Assembly: GCA_012845835.1 (NCBI GenBank)
Contig: JABAKD010000029.1
Span: 3,382,844 to 3,446,843, forward strand
DNA length: 64,000 nt
Origin: Undaria pinnatifida
Lineage: Eukaryota > Sar > Phaeophyceae > Laminariales > Alariaceae
Direction of reading: 5' to 3'
Positions 53,286 to 64,000 of the stretch are shown here, piece after piece. The notes beneath the pieces are model-generated. The model searched no databases. It was given only the letters and a program-made list of their open reading frames with translations, and was not told the origin of the DNA. Made by a program: the position numbers and the translations under genes. Position 1 is the stretch's first letter; the number at the start of each line of letters is the position of its first letter.

Positions 53286-55831
53286 CCCGAGAGGGGAAAC
53301 CGAAAGGTATACTCTTAGGAATGTGCTAAGAATTGAGGAAGTAGTCAGGCCTTCCCGCACGTTGTATGTGATGAACCTTCACAGAAGCATACGACGTAGC
53401 CGCAATGTGACGTGCGCTATAACCCATCCCCCCTCTAGGACCAAGAACTGCCCCTCATCGTGGGCCATGCGTGAAAATGTACAACAAGGAGCCGTCGTCG
53501 ACAGGACGTCCCATTTAGGGTCGTTCCTTGCAAAAGCCAGGAATCACGATTCGTGTGGGGCGGTGTCCTGCCGACGCCGCCAATATGGAGAGGTGCACCT
53601 AGCAGGTTCCCTCTTGTGTGGTTGCGGTGTGGAGGACACACCGAGGTGGGTCGGTGTCTCGGGTCTCCACGGAACGGAGTGAGGTACCTCTGGTTACCTT
53701 GAACTTGTGTATAATGAGGCGGTACAATATAGGGGAAGGGACGTGGTAACCACATTCGTGACAGTTAGTGGTAAATTGGCGAATACATCATGTTCTTCTA
53801 AAAAAAAGACAGTAGTACTCGTAACGGTTTGTTTGTTTGTTTTTTTTGTTTTTTTTTATCCTCCTGGGGATCCGGGTAAAAAAAGCTTAAGCTCCATACA
53901 CTTTCGTTTGTGTACCAGTTTTTGTCCATCTGCAGAACGCAGACTTTGTGTCAACCTCCCCCCTCCGGTTTAGTCAACACTATGAACTTGCCGGCCTTCT
54001 TTGGCTGATCCCTATACGGTTCAACCTAGAAGGTGAGATAGCCACCCAGTTCACGAATGATGCGACATCATTTTTAAAGAAATTTCAAAATAGTGTCAAT
54101 ACCACGGCTCGTGACAAGCGTCACGCTTCACGAAATGGTCACGTTTTGGTGTCACCAGTTGTGACATTCATATTTTTTTCGTTAGGCACGAAACGATCCT
54201 TTTTATTCACCCGGCTGTGTCCGGAGAATGCGCGCGATACTCTTGAGACAGACAGAAAAAGTTCGTGACGAGCCGGCGGTCCAACTACCAAAAACCACAC
54301 ACAGGCACACACAACAGACCCAAATCACGGGACACATGTGTCGTACTGCCCGTTCGCCGAAATGCGGGCCAAGGAAGGCCACGAGAGACGGCCAACTAAG
54401 CAAGAGCAAACACTTTTTTTCAAGGTGAGACTGAAAATTTTCAGGGCACTAGGACGAACGGGCGAATGAACGAACCAAAGAATCAGGAGCGAGAAGCTTG
54501 CCACTTTTACCATCGATAAAATGATCTCATACCAACTCCCAAGTAGCTTGTCCCAAAAAGTGTGGGTGCAGTTCTAAAGGGGTACAGTAGCGGGTCGCTC
54601 TATAGTGCCGCTTGCCCGGCATGGTGCCTGTGAAATCGCTCGGCACAGATGGGACCAGTAGTAACAGTAAGCGTAGTAGTTGGACGCGTGCTACGATAGA
54701 GATGCACCACTCATTTTCTGAGGTGTTCCTCGATTTGGGAGCTCAAGACCTCTCCCAAAAACTGATTTGGAGAGAAAACAAAACTGCTACCGGATGGAAA
54801 ATCCCATAGCCTAGGTGTGCAACGAGAACCGTGAACAAAAATAACCTATTGTTTACGACGACTTTGGGTTAAGGAGCCCCGTCAGTCAGAGGCCATTTCA
54901 GACGAAAAGTGGTACCTCGTTCGTAGAATGAGTTAGTGCCTGTCGCCGCTATAGTGCCGGTATTTTTTTTTTTTCTTGCTGGCACACCGGCACTACGGGG
55001 GCACCACAACTTTACCCTTTCTACTCCTGCAAGAATGATGCCACACTAAATCCAAGTTGAATGTTGTCCCCAAAGACGGGGTGTTTCCTAACGAGGATAA
55101 ATCTAAGTCTGAGGACGACTCCGCTTGCCGAGTCAACGACACCACCAACCATAGCCGTCCGCCGAAGCTCAACCATTACGCTTCCGTGTGTGCGGGCAGA
55201 ACCGGGTACTCGGGAGTAAAAAAACACAACCAAACCGTGGTTGCCTCGTGTTTCTCGTTCGATATCATGCTCGGAGTGAACAAACAAAACATACTACAAG
55301 ACGTGTACAGCACACGTCAAAATAAAAAATAAACAAGGGCAAGGGACAACAAAACGTGCCATACCTGGTACGTCAAAAAAAAGGGGGGGGAAGGGAGGGT
55401 ACACACACCACACCCATTCCAGCAGTAGTTTACACACACCGTCCGAACATACAGGGCGCGAGTCGGAAATTACCCAGCCAGCCGACGCTCCGGCCCCACC
55501 GAAAAGACACCCAACGCGGCGCCTGCACTCCACCACAAAAAGCGACCACCTGCCGCAAAAGTCTTCCTCGTGGGGACTGCTCTCGGTAAAACCATACCAG
55601 GTATCTCCCTCAAACACGCAAGACATCTACAAAACAAACTAACGTGTCGGCCACCGATAGCGCTAAATAAAAGTATATCTGCCAACAAAAGCAACCCAGC
55701 CAACCGCTGCGTACCATGCTATATGCCTAAGAAGCATCCCACAAACAACTTCCGTAATACGTGCCCACCAAGAAAAACCCCGTTCTCTACTACCATGCCG
55801 GGCGCGGGCGGTATCCACGGGGTGGAGGCCA
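53286..55831. other. Region downstream of the PH-domain gene, nothing firm
   Basis: The gene's 3' UTR is expected on the minus strand just below 55832. 53859-53876 shares a CCTCCTGGGGATC piece with 27071-27090. CTATAGTGCCGCTTGCCCGGCA near 54600 and CGCTATAGTGCCGG near 54947 are short repeats, the latter followed by T-runs and an inverted CCGGCACTACGG. Open frames here show no domains. Confidence 0.35.
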
Positions 55832-58800
55832 TCACGGATCTCGTAACGCTTGCAAAACCTCGTTCAAAAGCACATCGAGGAGGGACTCTGGCGGAGGCTC
55901 TAACCCCGGGGACGCCGAGCCACTGGCCCCTATCCCGAACGCCCCGCCTGCACCGTTGCCCTCTCGGGCGCGCGACCGTGCGCTGGCAACGCTCTCCCCG
56001 TGTCTCCGCAGGGTTTGCGCTACCGCGGCGACCGTCTCTCCGGAGCCATTAAGGATGGACGGAGGGGCCGCGGTCGGCACGGCCCGGGCCGTGGTTATCA
56101 CCGGGTGGGTTAAGGGCGGCAGAGGAGGCGTTGACCCACCAGCGGCGTGCGTCGTTGCTGTCACCGGCGCGGGAACAGTGTCAGCCGTAGCAGCTACAGC
56201 CGTACCAGCAGCAACCGTATCAGAAACAGACGTAGCATCAACAGCTGTAGCAGTAACAGCTGCAGCAGCAGCAATACCCGCAACCTCAACACCCGTACCC
56301 TCAGCATCGGTAGCGGCAACAGCAACCCCCGCAGCAGCAGGAGCAGCAGTAGCCGCAACAGCAGCCCCAGCATCAGCAACACCCACAGCACCGCCACCGT
56401 CATTACCACCACCACTAACAGCGGCGGCGGAGGCAGCAGGATCTTCGTCAGCGCCGAGCACTGGTGCCCCCAACGCCGTCGCCGTCGAAGCAACATCCAC
56501 ATCCAAAAGGAGCGAGGCTCCATTCCCATCAGCAGCGTCCGAAGCGGTGTCTTGCGACACACCATCCTCCCCAGTAATCCCTGCGACAGCTCCTGTATCT
56601 ACAACGGCGGCCGCGGCTTCCTGAGCTGGCCCGCCTTCTTGTCCGGCCCCGGCGCGACCAGCAGGAGGCAAAGGCGCGGGCGCGGGAACACTCCCATGTT
56701 TTCCATCAGCGAAACCGAGGGCATCGCTACTGCCAACGCCGCCGGCGATAACTCGCGCGCCGTGACCGCGTTCGCTAGCGCCGGGACAAAACTCTTCAAA
56801 CGCGTCGGTCGCGTACGCCCACCGCTGCGGAGCGATAAAACGGAGACGAAAAAAACGCGGAAAACGGTATTAGGAAGGCTTTGGGCGGACAGACTAGTTA
56901 GTAATTGGCCAGGCGTTACAATGCATTCATATATACTTGCATGCCGATATTTTTGGAAACGCGGAAAATGGCATTAGGAAGGCTATTAGCGGGCAGACTC
57001 GTTAGTAATTGGCTACGAGGTGGTGCAATGCACTTATATTTACTTGCGTGCGGGTATTTGCAGACTTGTGCGAGTTTCCATCTGACCAACGCGTCCGTAC
57101 CTCGACGTGTGGTTTTAGAAAATAAGACTCGCGTCAGCTATTTCGCATTTACTCCGCCATCCAACTAATAAGTAGCCGTGACGAATTGAAAACTTACCGG
57201 TATGGCCCTACGAAGTCACTAGAATAGCACGCTGCAGAGCTGTGACTCGGCGGGGATGTATTATTTTTTCGTCAGGGGAAGAACATCAAGAGAGAAGCGG
57301 TTGCTTGTACGCTCGTGTTCTCAAAAGGCGCGGTATGCCTTCTAGTCTAATCTGCGAAATAAGGGGCCGGGAAATGGCTGGGCGAGTTCATCCCGCGCGG
57401 CGTAAGACCACATACTTCATATACAGTCTATCCACAGCGCCCCGCGAATCCAGAAAACACGATTCTGAAAGAAAAGAAAAAATACCCACCCACCCACCCA
57501 CCCACCCACCCACCCACCCACCCACCCACCCACCCACCCACCCACCCGCTAACGCCACTACCGCAGCTCGTCGGCACGCTCACCTTGCGGATGGCCACGC
57601 AAGACCCTCCGCGACACATCTCCTTGAACCTATGCACCTTCATGCAGAAGCGTAGCGCGCGCTTGACTTCCAGCGCATCAAGGCCCACCGCCGCGTCGAC
57701 GGCACCGCGCCCCTCCAGCTCTACCACCTCGTCCAACCCTTTTTGCGCACTAGATTGCGGCAAGGTAGACATCGCGCTAGACTGCGTACTAGATAGCGGT
57801 GCGCTTGGCAGCGGCAGCGCCGGCGGCGACGGCGGCACTCGAGGGGCTGGCGGAGGCGGAGTCGGAGGGGGGGGAAGGGAGCTCATAGGGCGGAACCTGG
57901 AGTGGGGCACCCTTCTGAACAACCCCGATGTGCTGGGGAGCGACGGGGTAGGCGTGGTCGGCCGCCAAACACCATCACCGCTACCACCGCCACAACCGCT
58001 ACCACCATCACCACCGCCACCGCTACCACCACCACCTGTGGCAAGTTCAGCATCTTCTGCTAGGGCGTCACAGGCTCGACCGCTAAGGGCGGAGGAGAGG
58101 GTGGAGTTGAGACGACGGCATCTTGCAAACTCCTGTTGGGAAGGTTTGCAGCGACGGAGGCGGGGTAAGGCGGGTTGGGGGTGGTGGTGGGACGGGGGCG
58201 GAGATGGGTTGGGTGGGGGTGAGGGTGGGTGATTGATGGATTGGGGCGGTGGAAAGGGGGGTGGGGCTTGGCGGAGTGGGGTAGGATGAGAGGTGAGGTG
58301 GGGCGGGCCGGGCGGGGTGGGGTGGGCTGTGTGGTGCTTGGGTTGGGTTAGCGACGAGGAAGGAGAACAAAAGTCTCGAGGCGCCAGCGCGAATGAAAAG
58401 CGGGCGCGCGGTCGTACGGAACAAAGTGACGCTGGAGGTTGTGCATACCGCGCACAATGCGATACGCTATCGACGGGTGGGGTTGATACATCGCTTCTCG
58501 ACCGACCCTGTTCCCAGGGGACAAACACACAGCAGCGCACACATGACTTGACAAACTATCCACCAACGTGATTGTATACCTTCCAACAGCGCACACAGGA
58601 GTTGACGACATCTACAAATATTCATCAGCGCCGAATCCTAGGGAGAGAACTACCCTATATTTTAATGCATTACCTCGTCGCACACCATGTGCTCCGCCAC
58701 CGACATGTACGAGTCCTCAGCCGCCTGCCGCGCGTGACGTTGTAGGCTTCCCACCCACGCCACCTGCTTCGCGCGACTTTCCGCTCGGAACTGTCGACGG

Positions 58801-61800
58801 GGACGAGAGGAGTGGGAAGGGAAGGGAAGGGAAGGGAAGGGAAGGGAAGGGAAGGGAAGGGAAGGGAAGGGAAGGGAAGGGAAGGGAAGGGAAGGGAAGG
58901 GAAGGGAAGGGAAGGGAAGGGAAGGGAAGGGAAGGGAAGGGAAGGGAAGGGAAGGGAAGGGAAGGGAAGGGAAGGGAAGGGAAGGAAGGGAAGGGAAGGG
59001 AAGGGAAGGGAAGGGAAGGGAAGGGAAGGGAAGGGAAGGGAAGGGAAGGGAAGGGAAGGGAAGGGAAGGGAAGGGAAGGGAAGGGAAGGGAAGGGAAGGG
59101 AAGGGAAGGGAAGGGAAGGGAAGGGAAGGGAAGGGAAGGAAGGGAAGGGAAGGGAAGGGAAGGGAAGGGAAGGGAAGGGAAGGGAAGGGAAGGGAAGGGA
59201 AGGGAAGGGAAGGGAAGGGAAGGGAAGGGAAGGGAAGGGAAGGGAAGGGAAGGGAAGGGAAGGGAAGGGAAGGGAAGGGAAGGGAAGGGAAGGGAAGGGA
59301 AGGGAAGGGAAGGGAAGGGAAGGGAAGGGAAGGGAAGGGAAGGGAAGGGAAGGGAAGGGAAGGGAAGGGAAGGGAAGGGGAGGGGAAGGGAAGGGAAGAG
59401 GCTCACCAAACCGAACAGGATCGAACCGAACCGAACGGAACGGAACAAAATGGAACGGAACGCTCACCAAACCGAACAGGATCGAACCGACGAAACGGAA
59501 CGAAATGGAATGGATACGAACCGAACCGAACCGAACCGAACCGAACCGAACCGAACCGAACCGAACCGAACCGAACCGAACCGAACCGAACCGAACCGAA
59601 CCGAACCGAACCGGACCGGACCGAACCGAACCGAACCAAACCGAACCGAACCAAACCAAACAGAACCGAACCAACGAGAGCCGAGTCGCGTCAAGCCGAA
59701 CCGACCTGAACCGACTTGAACCGACTCAATCCACCACAACCCTACCACACCCCCACAATACCTTACCCTGCCCTACCCTACCTACCCTACCCTACCCTCC
59801 CTACCCTACCCTACCCTACCCTACCCTACCCTACCGTACCCTACCCTACCCTACCCTACCCTATCCTACCCTACCCTACCCTACCCTACCCTACCCCTAA
59901 TTCGGTCGTACTCACCAAGTGCACGCGGTTCTGCGAGTGCAGCTCGAAGCAGTGGCTGGGGGCCTGAGACACCACAGCGAGGCAAAAAAGGGATAGAGAA
60001 GGAGGAGGCACACGCACATGAAGAAAAAAAAAACGCGAGGCGAGGGAGGACAGTGCGCAAAAACAAAATAAGACCAGAGGTCAGGGGGAAGGACGAAGGT
60101 AAGGGGATCTTGCATCGCCATCAGCCAGGCTGTCAAGAGTAAAACATGTCGGTATGACGGGATTTTTGTCGCTTCACGGACGTCTGTCAAGGACACCCCT
60201 CAAGGATAGTCGTCTAGGACAGCCGTCAATTACGTCCACCACGAATGACGCCAAGATCAGCCGTCAATGACACCCGTCAAGGACAGATGTCAAAGACAGT
60301 CGTCAAGGACAGCCGTCAACTACATCCGTCACGTACATCCGCCAAGAAAAGACGTCAAGATCAGCCGTCAATGACACCGGTCATGGACAGATGTCGAAGA
60401 CAGTCGTCAAGGGAAGCCGTCAAGGACAGCCGTCAACGACAGCCATCAACGACAGCCGTCAAAGGAACTCTGCTCCCTTAACACTACAGGCTGGGCTGGC
60501 CAAGAAGCGCATTTATTCTCGTCCGGCGTTTTCGCAACCACTCCGAACTATGATGACCCCACACTTGGCAGCAGTGTTACTGAACCGGCAGCGCGTTTGC
60601 CGATATAAAAAAATTAGGAATCGGATTTGATTTGGTCGAGAAAGTTCAGAAAACCCATTTGCCGTCAAATGTCAATTAAAGATGATCTATACGAAAATCC
60701 GATTCACGAAGCCGCTCGTGCTCGGTGTGAACATTCCGAGAGGCATGGTGCAACGATTAATATCCTTAGACCGGTGAAAATGGAAGGCCAAAAGTTTGAA
60801 ATTCCCAAAGATCCCAGCCAAACTTTGCCTGAACGGTCGCCTATGGACCCAATTTGGTGGAGTTGTTTTTTGAAACTTTCCAGAATTCCGGAAAAAAACG
60901 ACTTCTCGCGGCGATCTTGGCCAGCATCGGCCTGACAAATTCTCAAGCAGATCTTGGATTAGACGCGGCGTAATTTCGTGTTATCCACACACTTCGCTCG
61001 ACGTAATCAACGACAGCGTCGTGAACTCTGAACGTGGCGAGCTCGTTATGGGCTCCGACCCCCCCTTGGTGTACAACGCTGACTCTACGGCCGGTGATTT
61101 GTGGCGGGCACCGACCAGGCTTCTCTATGTAGGAAACTGAGAAAAAAACTCTATCGTCTCCCAAAGGGCGAAAAACACAATTTTGAGAGCATGTAACGGA
61201 AGACCACAGGACAAAACAAGCAACCTCTCACGCCCTGGGGCATTGATCGAGATGAAATCTTTAGCGCTGTCGCCTACACTCATGTGGCCTAGCCCGGAAC
61301 GAAAAAGAGTGGCCATGGGTTTTCTCTATCTCGAAATCGAAGGTCAATCGTGTTTTGGTGGGCAGTGTTGATCAAGGCTTGATGAAAAATAGACAAAATT
61401 GACCTGTTGGACCGCAGGACCCACAAAAAGAGCCAGAAAAAAAAACAATTCGTCATATTTTTCCCATACGAGTAGCGACGCTACCCGGAATCTTTCAGCA
61501 ACCCCCCCCAAAAAAAGGTTTGCAAACTTTTTGGCCAAACTATCGGCTTTCCATTGTCAGATCTTACCATCGCCTAATTCGATCTCCATAGGAGATGTTA
61601 AGTACCTGGTATATGTGATCCCTTATGAAAAGTTAAAGGTAAGATCATAACGATGAGATCCGCAAAATCTGCGATTCTCACACCATTTTTTATATTTTTG
61701 GCCTGGATTTGTTTTACGTCTTGAGGGCAAGACAAGACGAGGGAATGCATTGCTGCAGAATTGATTTCGGTTTACCGTCGGCTGTGGCCAGAACAAAGTC

Positions 61801-63281
61801 GTGTCTTTACGCACATAACTATGAAAAAAATGAAAAGTACATGGTGCAGTGTAATCGACCTCTTTGGAAAATTTTAACGAAGCACGCGTTAAGTTGCCAG
61901 CTCAAAATAAAAAAAAACGGACGGAGAACGTGCGAGAAAATCAAAAAGCTGATCTTCGCCAGCCCAGCCCTTAGCATATTCCTCCCCCCCTCCCCCCTCT
62001 CGCCCCAACCCACCCACCCGCCCCCCTCCCCCCCTCCCGTCCCCTCACCGCGACTGCGTTCCGAGAAACTGCGCGTGCGACGCACGGCACGAGAGGCAGC
62101 GAGAAGCTGTGGCTGTTCCCTTTCTTTCGCCTGCAGCGCTGCTCGCTCTTGCTCCGTAGGAGCCACAGCCGGTCGTCCTGGCACCGCCGGAACAAAAAGG
62201 GGCAAAAACGAAAATGAACGCTAAGGCCATCTCTTATGCAGTCGGATTCCACCAGTCGAAAACGGCCCTTTTCGACTGGACTTTTTTTCGACTGGATTCT
62301 TCTGGTCTCTCTTCTTATCGTCAGTCGAGTTGATTTTATAGTTTTTGTGATCTTCCTAGAGGCGGTTGGTGTGAGGGAGTACTGTTGTACAGCAGGCGAA
62401 ATCGGTTGGCAGCTCTATGCTTCGCGCTGTATCCGCGAGCAACGGCTCGACGAACCTTCGTCCCAGCGAGTTGGTGGCTTTGGGCTTAGCCGAAAGCCGC
62501 CAAAGCTACGTTCGTGGAGTTACACTCAGCCGAGAGCCGCAAAAGCTACAGCAGGCGTAGCCGTTGTTGGCAGCATGAGATCAAGACCGCGCGCTGCTGC
62601 CGTCGTTTGATACACGCTGCTGGCGAGCGGAACTAGGAATGCGCCACGCTGACTTGCTGCGAGAAGCAACAGCAGGGATAGCCAAGCCAGCGTCAGCGCC
62701 TTGTATGATACTGCAGTGTGGTACCTGATATAGGTGTGTGGCCGTGTGGCCGTGCGGGTGTGTGTTTGGTGGTGGGATGGGCGATGCGATCGGTTCAAAA
62801 AACACGTGTAAAACTTTTTCGACTGAGTTTTTCGACTGGAGAAAGAGGATCCAGTCGAAAAACTCGACTTTTTCGACTGGATCCGCCAGTCGGAATTCTC
62901 AATCGAAAAAAGTTGAGTCGAAAAAGCCTTTTTTCGACTGCGTAAAAAAGCCCGATTTGGGCGTCAGTCGAAAAAGGCCGTTTTCGACTGAAAAATCCGA
63001 CTGCATAAGAAATGGCCTAAGAGAAAAATGCAACGAAACGATCAAGAACAAAAAAACAACAAAAAAACAACTCCTTCCCTCTTTCCCTCCCTCCCTCCCG
63101 CCCTCCCTGCCCCTTTCCTCCCGCCTCCACTGACCGCAAGAATGCACCAACGCCTCCGCCAGAGGCTGGAGTCTTTCCTGCTCTTCTTAAGAAGGTAGCC
63201 GCAGTAATGCCCCTGGCCGAGCCCCCAGAGGCTGACCCAACCGGACCTCGCCTCGTCTTCCGAAGTGTCCGATCCAGAAAC
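55832..63281 (-). CDS. PH-domain protein, 6 exons visible, 5' end outside window
   Basis: Exons in transcript order are 63281-63135, 62177-62049, 59963-59916, 58724-58674, 58132-57584 and 56824-55832 (stop TGA). All boundaries are GT-AG and all are phase 0, giving 638 visible residues. Across four exons a pleckstrin-homology fold is built: HYCGYLLKKSRKDSSLWRRRW (strands 1-2), CILADDRLWLLRSKSEQ, a KKGNSHSFSLPLVPC strand, SHCFELHSQNRVHL, then a helix-like AAEDSYMSVAEHMVCDE. PH domains bind phosphoinositides or protein partners at membranes; the specificity here is not predictable. Exon 5 is Gly/Ser/Pro-rich and ends in a basic helix (VKRALRFCMKVHRFKEMCR). Exon 6 is Ala/Thr/Val-rich without a known domain. 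The 48- and 51-nt exons sit beside huge simple-sequence arrays. The first exon's acceptor (GGGCAG at 63282) implies more exons to the right. Confidence 0.82.
56860..57065. repeat. Direct duplication, ~95 bp, in PH-gene intron
   Basis: ACGCGGAAAACGGTATTAGGAAGG...AGTTAGTAATTGGC at about 56870-56910 recurs as ACGCGGAAAATGGCATTAGGAAGG...CGTTAGTAATTGGC at about 56959-57015. Both are followed by CAATGCA and ATATTTACTTGC-like text. Confidence 0.8.
57484..57547. repeat. (CCCA)n array
   Basis: About 16 uninterrupted CCCA units lie 37 bases from the 3' edge of the exon ending at 57584, i.e. just after its donor in the minus-strand transcript, where it reads (UGGG)n. Confidence 0.95.
58813..59400. repeat. 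(GGGAA)n pentanucleotide array, ~115 units
   Basis: It is nearly perfect, with two single-base contractions (near 58985 and 59140) and a GGGGA variant at the end. It is an all-purine plus strand inside the intron between the 48-nt and 51-nt PH exons, so the pre-mRNA carries (UUCCC)n, a pyrimidine tract. Confidence 0.97.
59401..59710. repeat. (CCGAA)n array with duplicated lead-in
   Basis: GCTCACCAAACCGAACAGGA occurs at 59400 and 59461, followed by a pure (CCGAA)n run at 59519-59615 and diverging units after that. Confidence 0.93.
59755..59897. repeat. (CCTAC)n array
   Basis: CCTACCCTACCCTAC units start within 60 bases of the preceding array and end 20 bases before the exon at 59916. Confidence 0.95.
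60170..60470. repeat. Minisatellite, ~18-bp unit
   Basis: Units close to CAGCCGTCAAGGACA, or CAATGACACCCGTCAAGGA, with a longer duplication (CCGTCAATGACACC, GTCAAGGACAGATGTC at 60261-60300 and 60365-60400). It lies in the PH-gene intron 59964-62048. Confidence 0.85.
60868..61400 (+). repeat. Dispersed repeat family D, copy 2, in PH-gene intron
   Basis: Collinear with 36865-37440. Both copies start near a CGGAAAAAAA stretch and end near TTGATCAAGGCTTGATGAAAA / CATCGACCGAGGCGTAATGAAAA. Confidence 0.75.
62225..63017. mobile_element. Harbinger-like non-autonomous element with TAA duplication
   Basis: GGCCATCTCTTATGCAGTCG at 62225 faces CGACTGCATAAGAAATGGCC ending at 63017, and both are flanked by TAA (62222-62224 and 63018-63020). 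A 3-bp TWA duplication and GGC-starting ends are typical of PIF/Harbinger. Both ends carry many copies of TTTTCGACTG in either orientation. There is no transposase. The element is 793 bp and lies in the PH-gene intron 62178-63134. Confidence 0.85.
62440..62570. repeat. Short tandem duplication inside the Harbinger-like element
   Basis: GGGCTTAGCCGAAAGCCGCCAAAGCTAC and ACACTCAGCCGAGAGCCGCAAAAGCTAC are adjacent copies of a ~55-bp unit. Confidence 0.7.
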
Positions 63282-63529
63282 CTGCCCGAGATAAACCGAC
63301 GGAAAACGCCATCAGTCCAGCACCACCGCCACCGATAACACGCACACCCGACAAAATCCCAACGATATACACTGACAGGCAGTGGTATAAAAATTGACAT
63401 CGATACCGACGGCAGTGACACAATCAAAAACAAACAACACAGATAAAAAAATACGTCTTGAGGCACAAAAAAACAAAGCCGTTTGACAAAAGTAAAGTAG
63501 TTGATCCTTGTTTGTAACAGATCAATTCC

Positions 63530-64000
63530 ACGTCTCCGGCTTCGGGCACACGAAATCGAGGGCACCAACACCGATATTCACGGCAGTGACAGGCACCGAT
63601 ACCGACCGCAACCGCGCGGATACCGACAGCAACAGGAATCGATACTGACAACGAAACCGACGGCAACAACGTACCATGTCATCAACATTGCCGTCGGCAC
63701 CGACGGCACCGACACCGGTACCGACGGCAACGACAGGCATCGAAAACCGACGACACAACACCTTATACCGACGGCAACAACATAAATAGCGACACCGACA
63801 ACGACACCGACGACACAGGCACGAGAGCCACGGCAGCTACAGGCATCTATGTCGCGACACCAACACCAGCGCCACAGACAACGATACCGACCGCGCCGAC
63901 ACAATCGTCCACATCGGCATCGATACCGACGCCAACGCCATACACCGTATCGATATCGACATTGATATACATGCCGAGGGCAGGCACAGAAACCGTTGGC
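63530..64000. repeat. (ACCGAC)n-type hexamer array at window edge
   Basis: Degenerate ACCGACGGCAACGACACCGA repeats run to the end of the window. Open frames on both strands are repeat-driven. The upstream exon(s) of the PH-domain gene must lie beyond, or be hidden in, this region. Confidence 0.85.

Noticed and set aside
55761..56624. 287-codon plus-strand frame
   Set aside because: It is antisense to the last exon of the PH-domain gene, whose phase-consistent splicing supports the minus strand.
59755..59897. (CCTAC)n array considered as interstitial telomere
   Set aside because: The unit is a pentamer, not the hexa- or heptamer telomere repeats I know of in algae, and it lies inside an intron.
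58568..59900. Long frames encoding GREGK, SLPFP or TEPNR repeats on both strands
   Set aside because: They are direct translations of pentanucleotide arrays within an intron.
61819..62205. Minus-strand frame with VAPTEQERAALQAKEREQ across PH exon 2
   Set aside because: Its donor phase does not fit the next exon; the alternative frame (DDRLWLLRSKSEQ) is in phase on both sides and completes the PH domain.

Overview
The window is nuclear DNA of a eukaryote with few, intron-rich genes. Coding sequence is split into exons of 32 to 993 bases separated by GT-AG introns (one GC-AG) of about 0.3 to 3.3 kb, and most of the remaining DNA is simple-sequence arrays, minisatellites and decayed transposable elements. 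There are no bacterial-type operons, no rRNA and no convincing intact tRNA gene. The style (GC-rich exons, large introns full of GGGTGG, CCTACC and CCAAA arrays) suggests an algal protist, possibly a brown alga or another stramenopile. That assignment is an inference and could be wrong.

Four genes can be assembled exon by exon with consistent reading phase. (1) Plus strand, 11161-18076: a GT54/MGAT4-type N-acetylglucosaminyltransferase, seven exons, 390 aa. (2) Minus strand, 29200-27463: a compact Nudix hydrolase of the ADP-ribose pyrophosphatase type, three exons, 169 aa, whose first intron is GC-AG. (3) Plus strand, 32579-49649: the U5 snRNP assembly factor AAR2, ten exons, about 769 aa with a long low-complexity C-terminal extension and one apparent frameshift in a 15-G run. 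(4) Minus strand, from beyond 63281 down to 55832: a PH-domain protein, six exons visible, its 5' end outside the window. The genes do not form a pathway.

Layout: 1-11 kb is gene-free and holds a 0.58 kb fold-back palindrome, several copies of a ~500 bp dispersed repeat, a SINE-like tRNA-derived repeat, a duplicated hairpin unit and a small TIR element. 18-27 kb holds two minisatellite fields and fold-back elements. 29-32.5 kb separates the divergent Nudix and AAR2 genes. 49.7-55.8 kb contains LTR-retroelement debris. The introns carry further elements, including a Harbinger-like element with a TAA target duplication.

The most interesting observation is a recurring structure. In three of the four genes, degenerate partial copies of an exon (its 5' part plus the intron/exon boundary) lie in the intron just upstream of the real exon. 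This occurs at the GT54 exon at 15832, AAR2 exons at 34995, 38489 and 45497, and Nudix exon 3. These 'ghost exons' often keep reading frame and sometimes the acceptor AG. They look either like by-products of exon/intron-boundary tandem duplication or like decoy or alternative acceptors.
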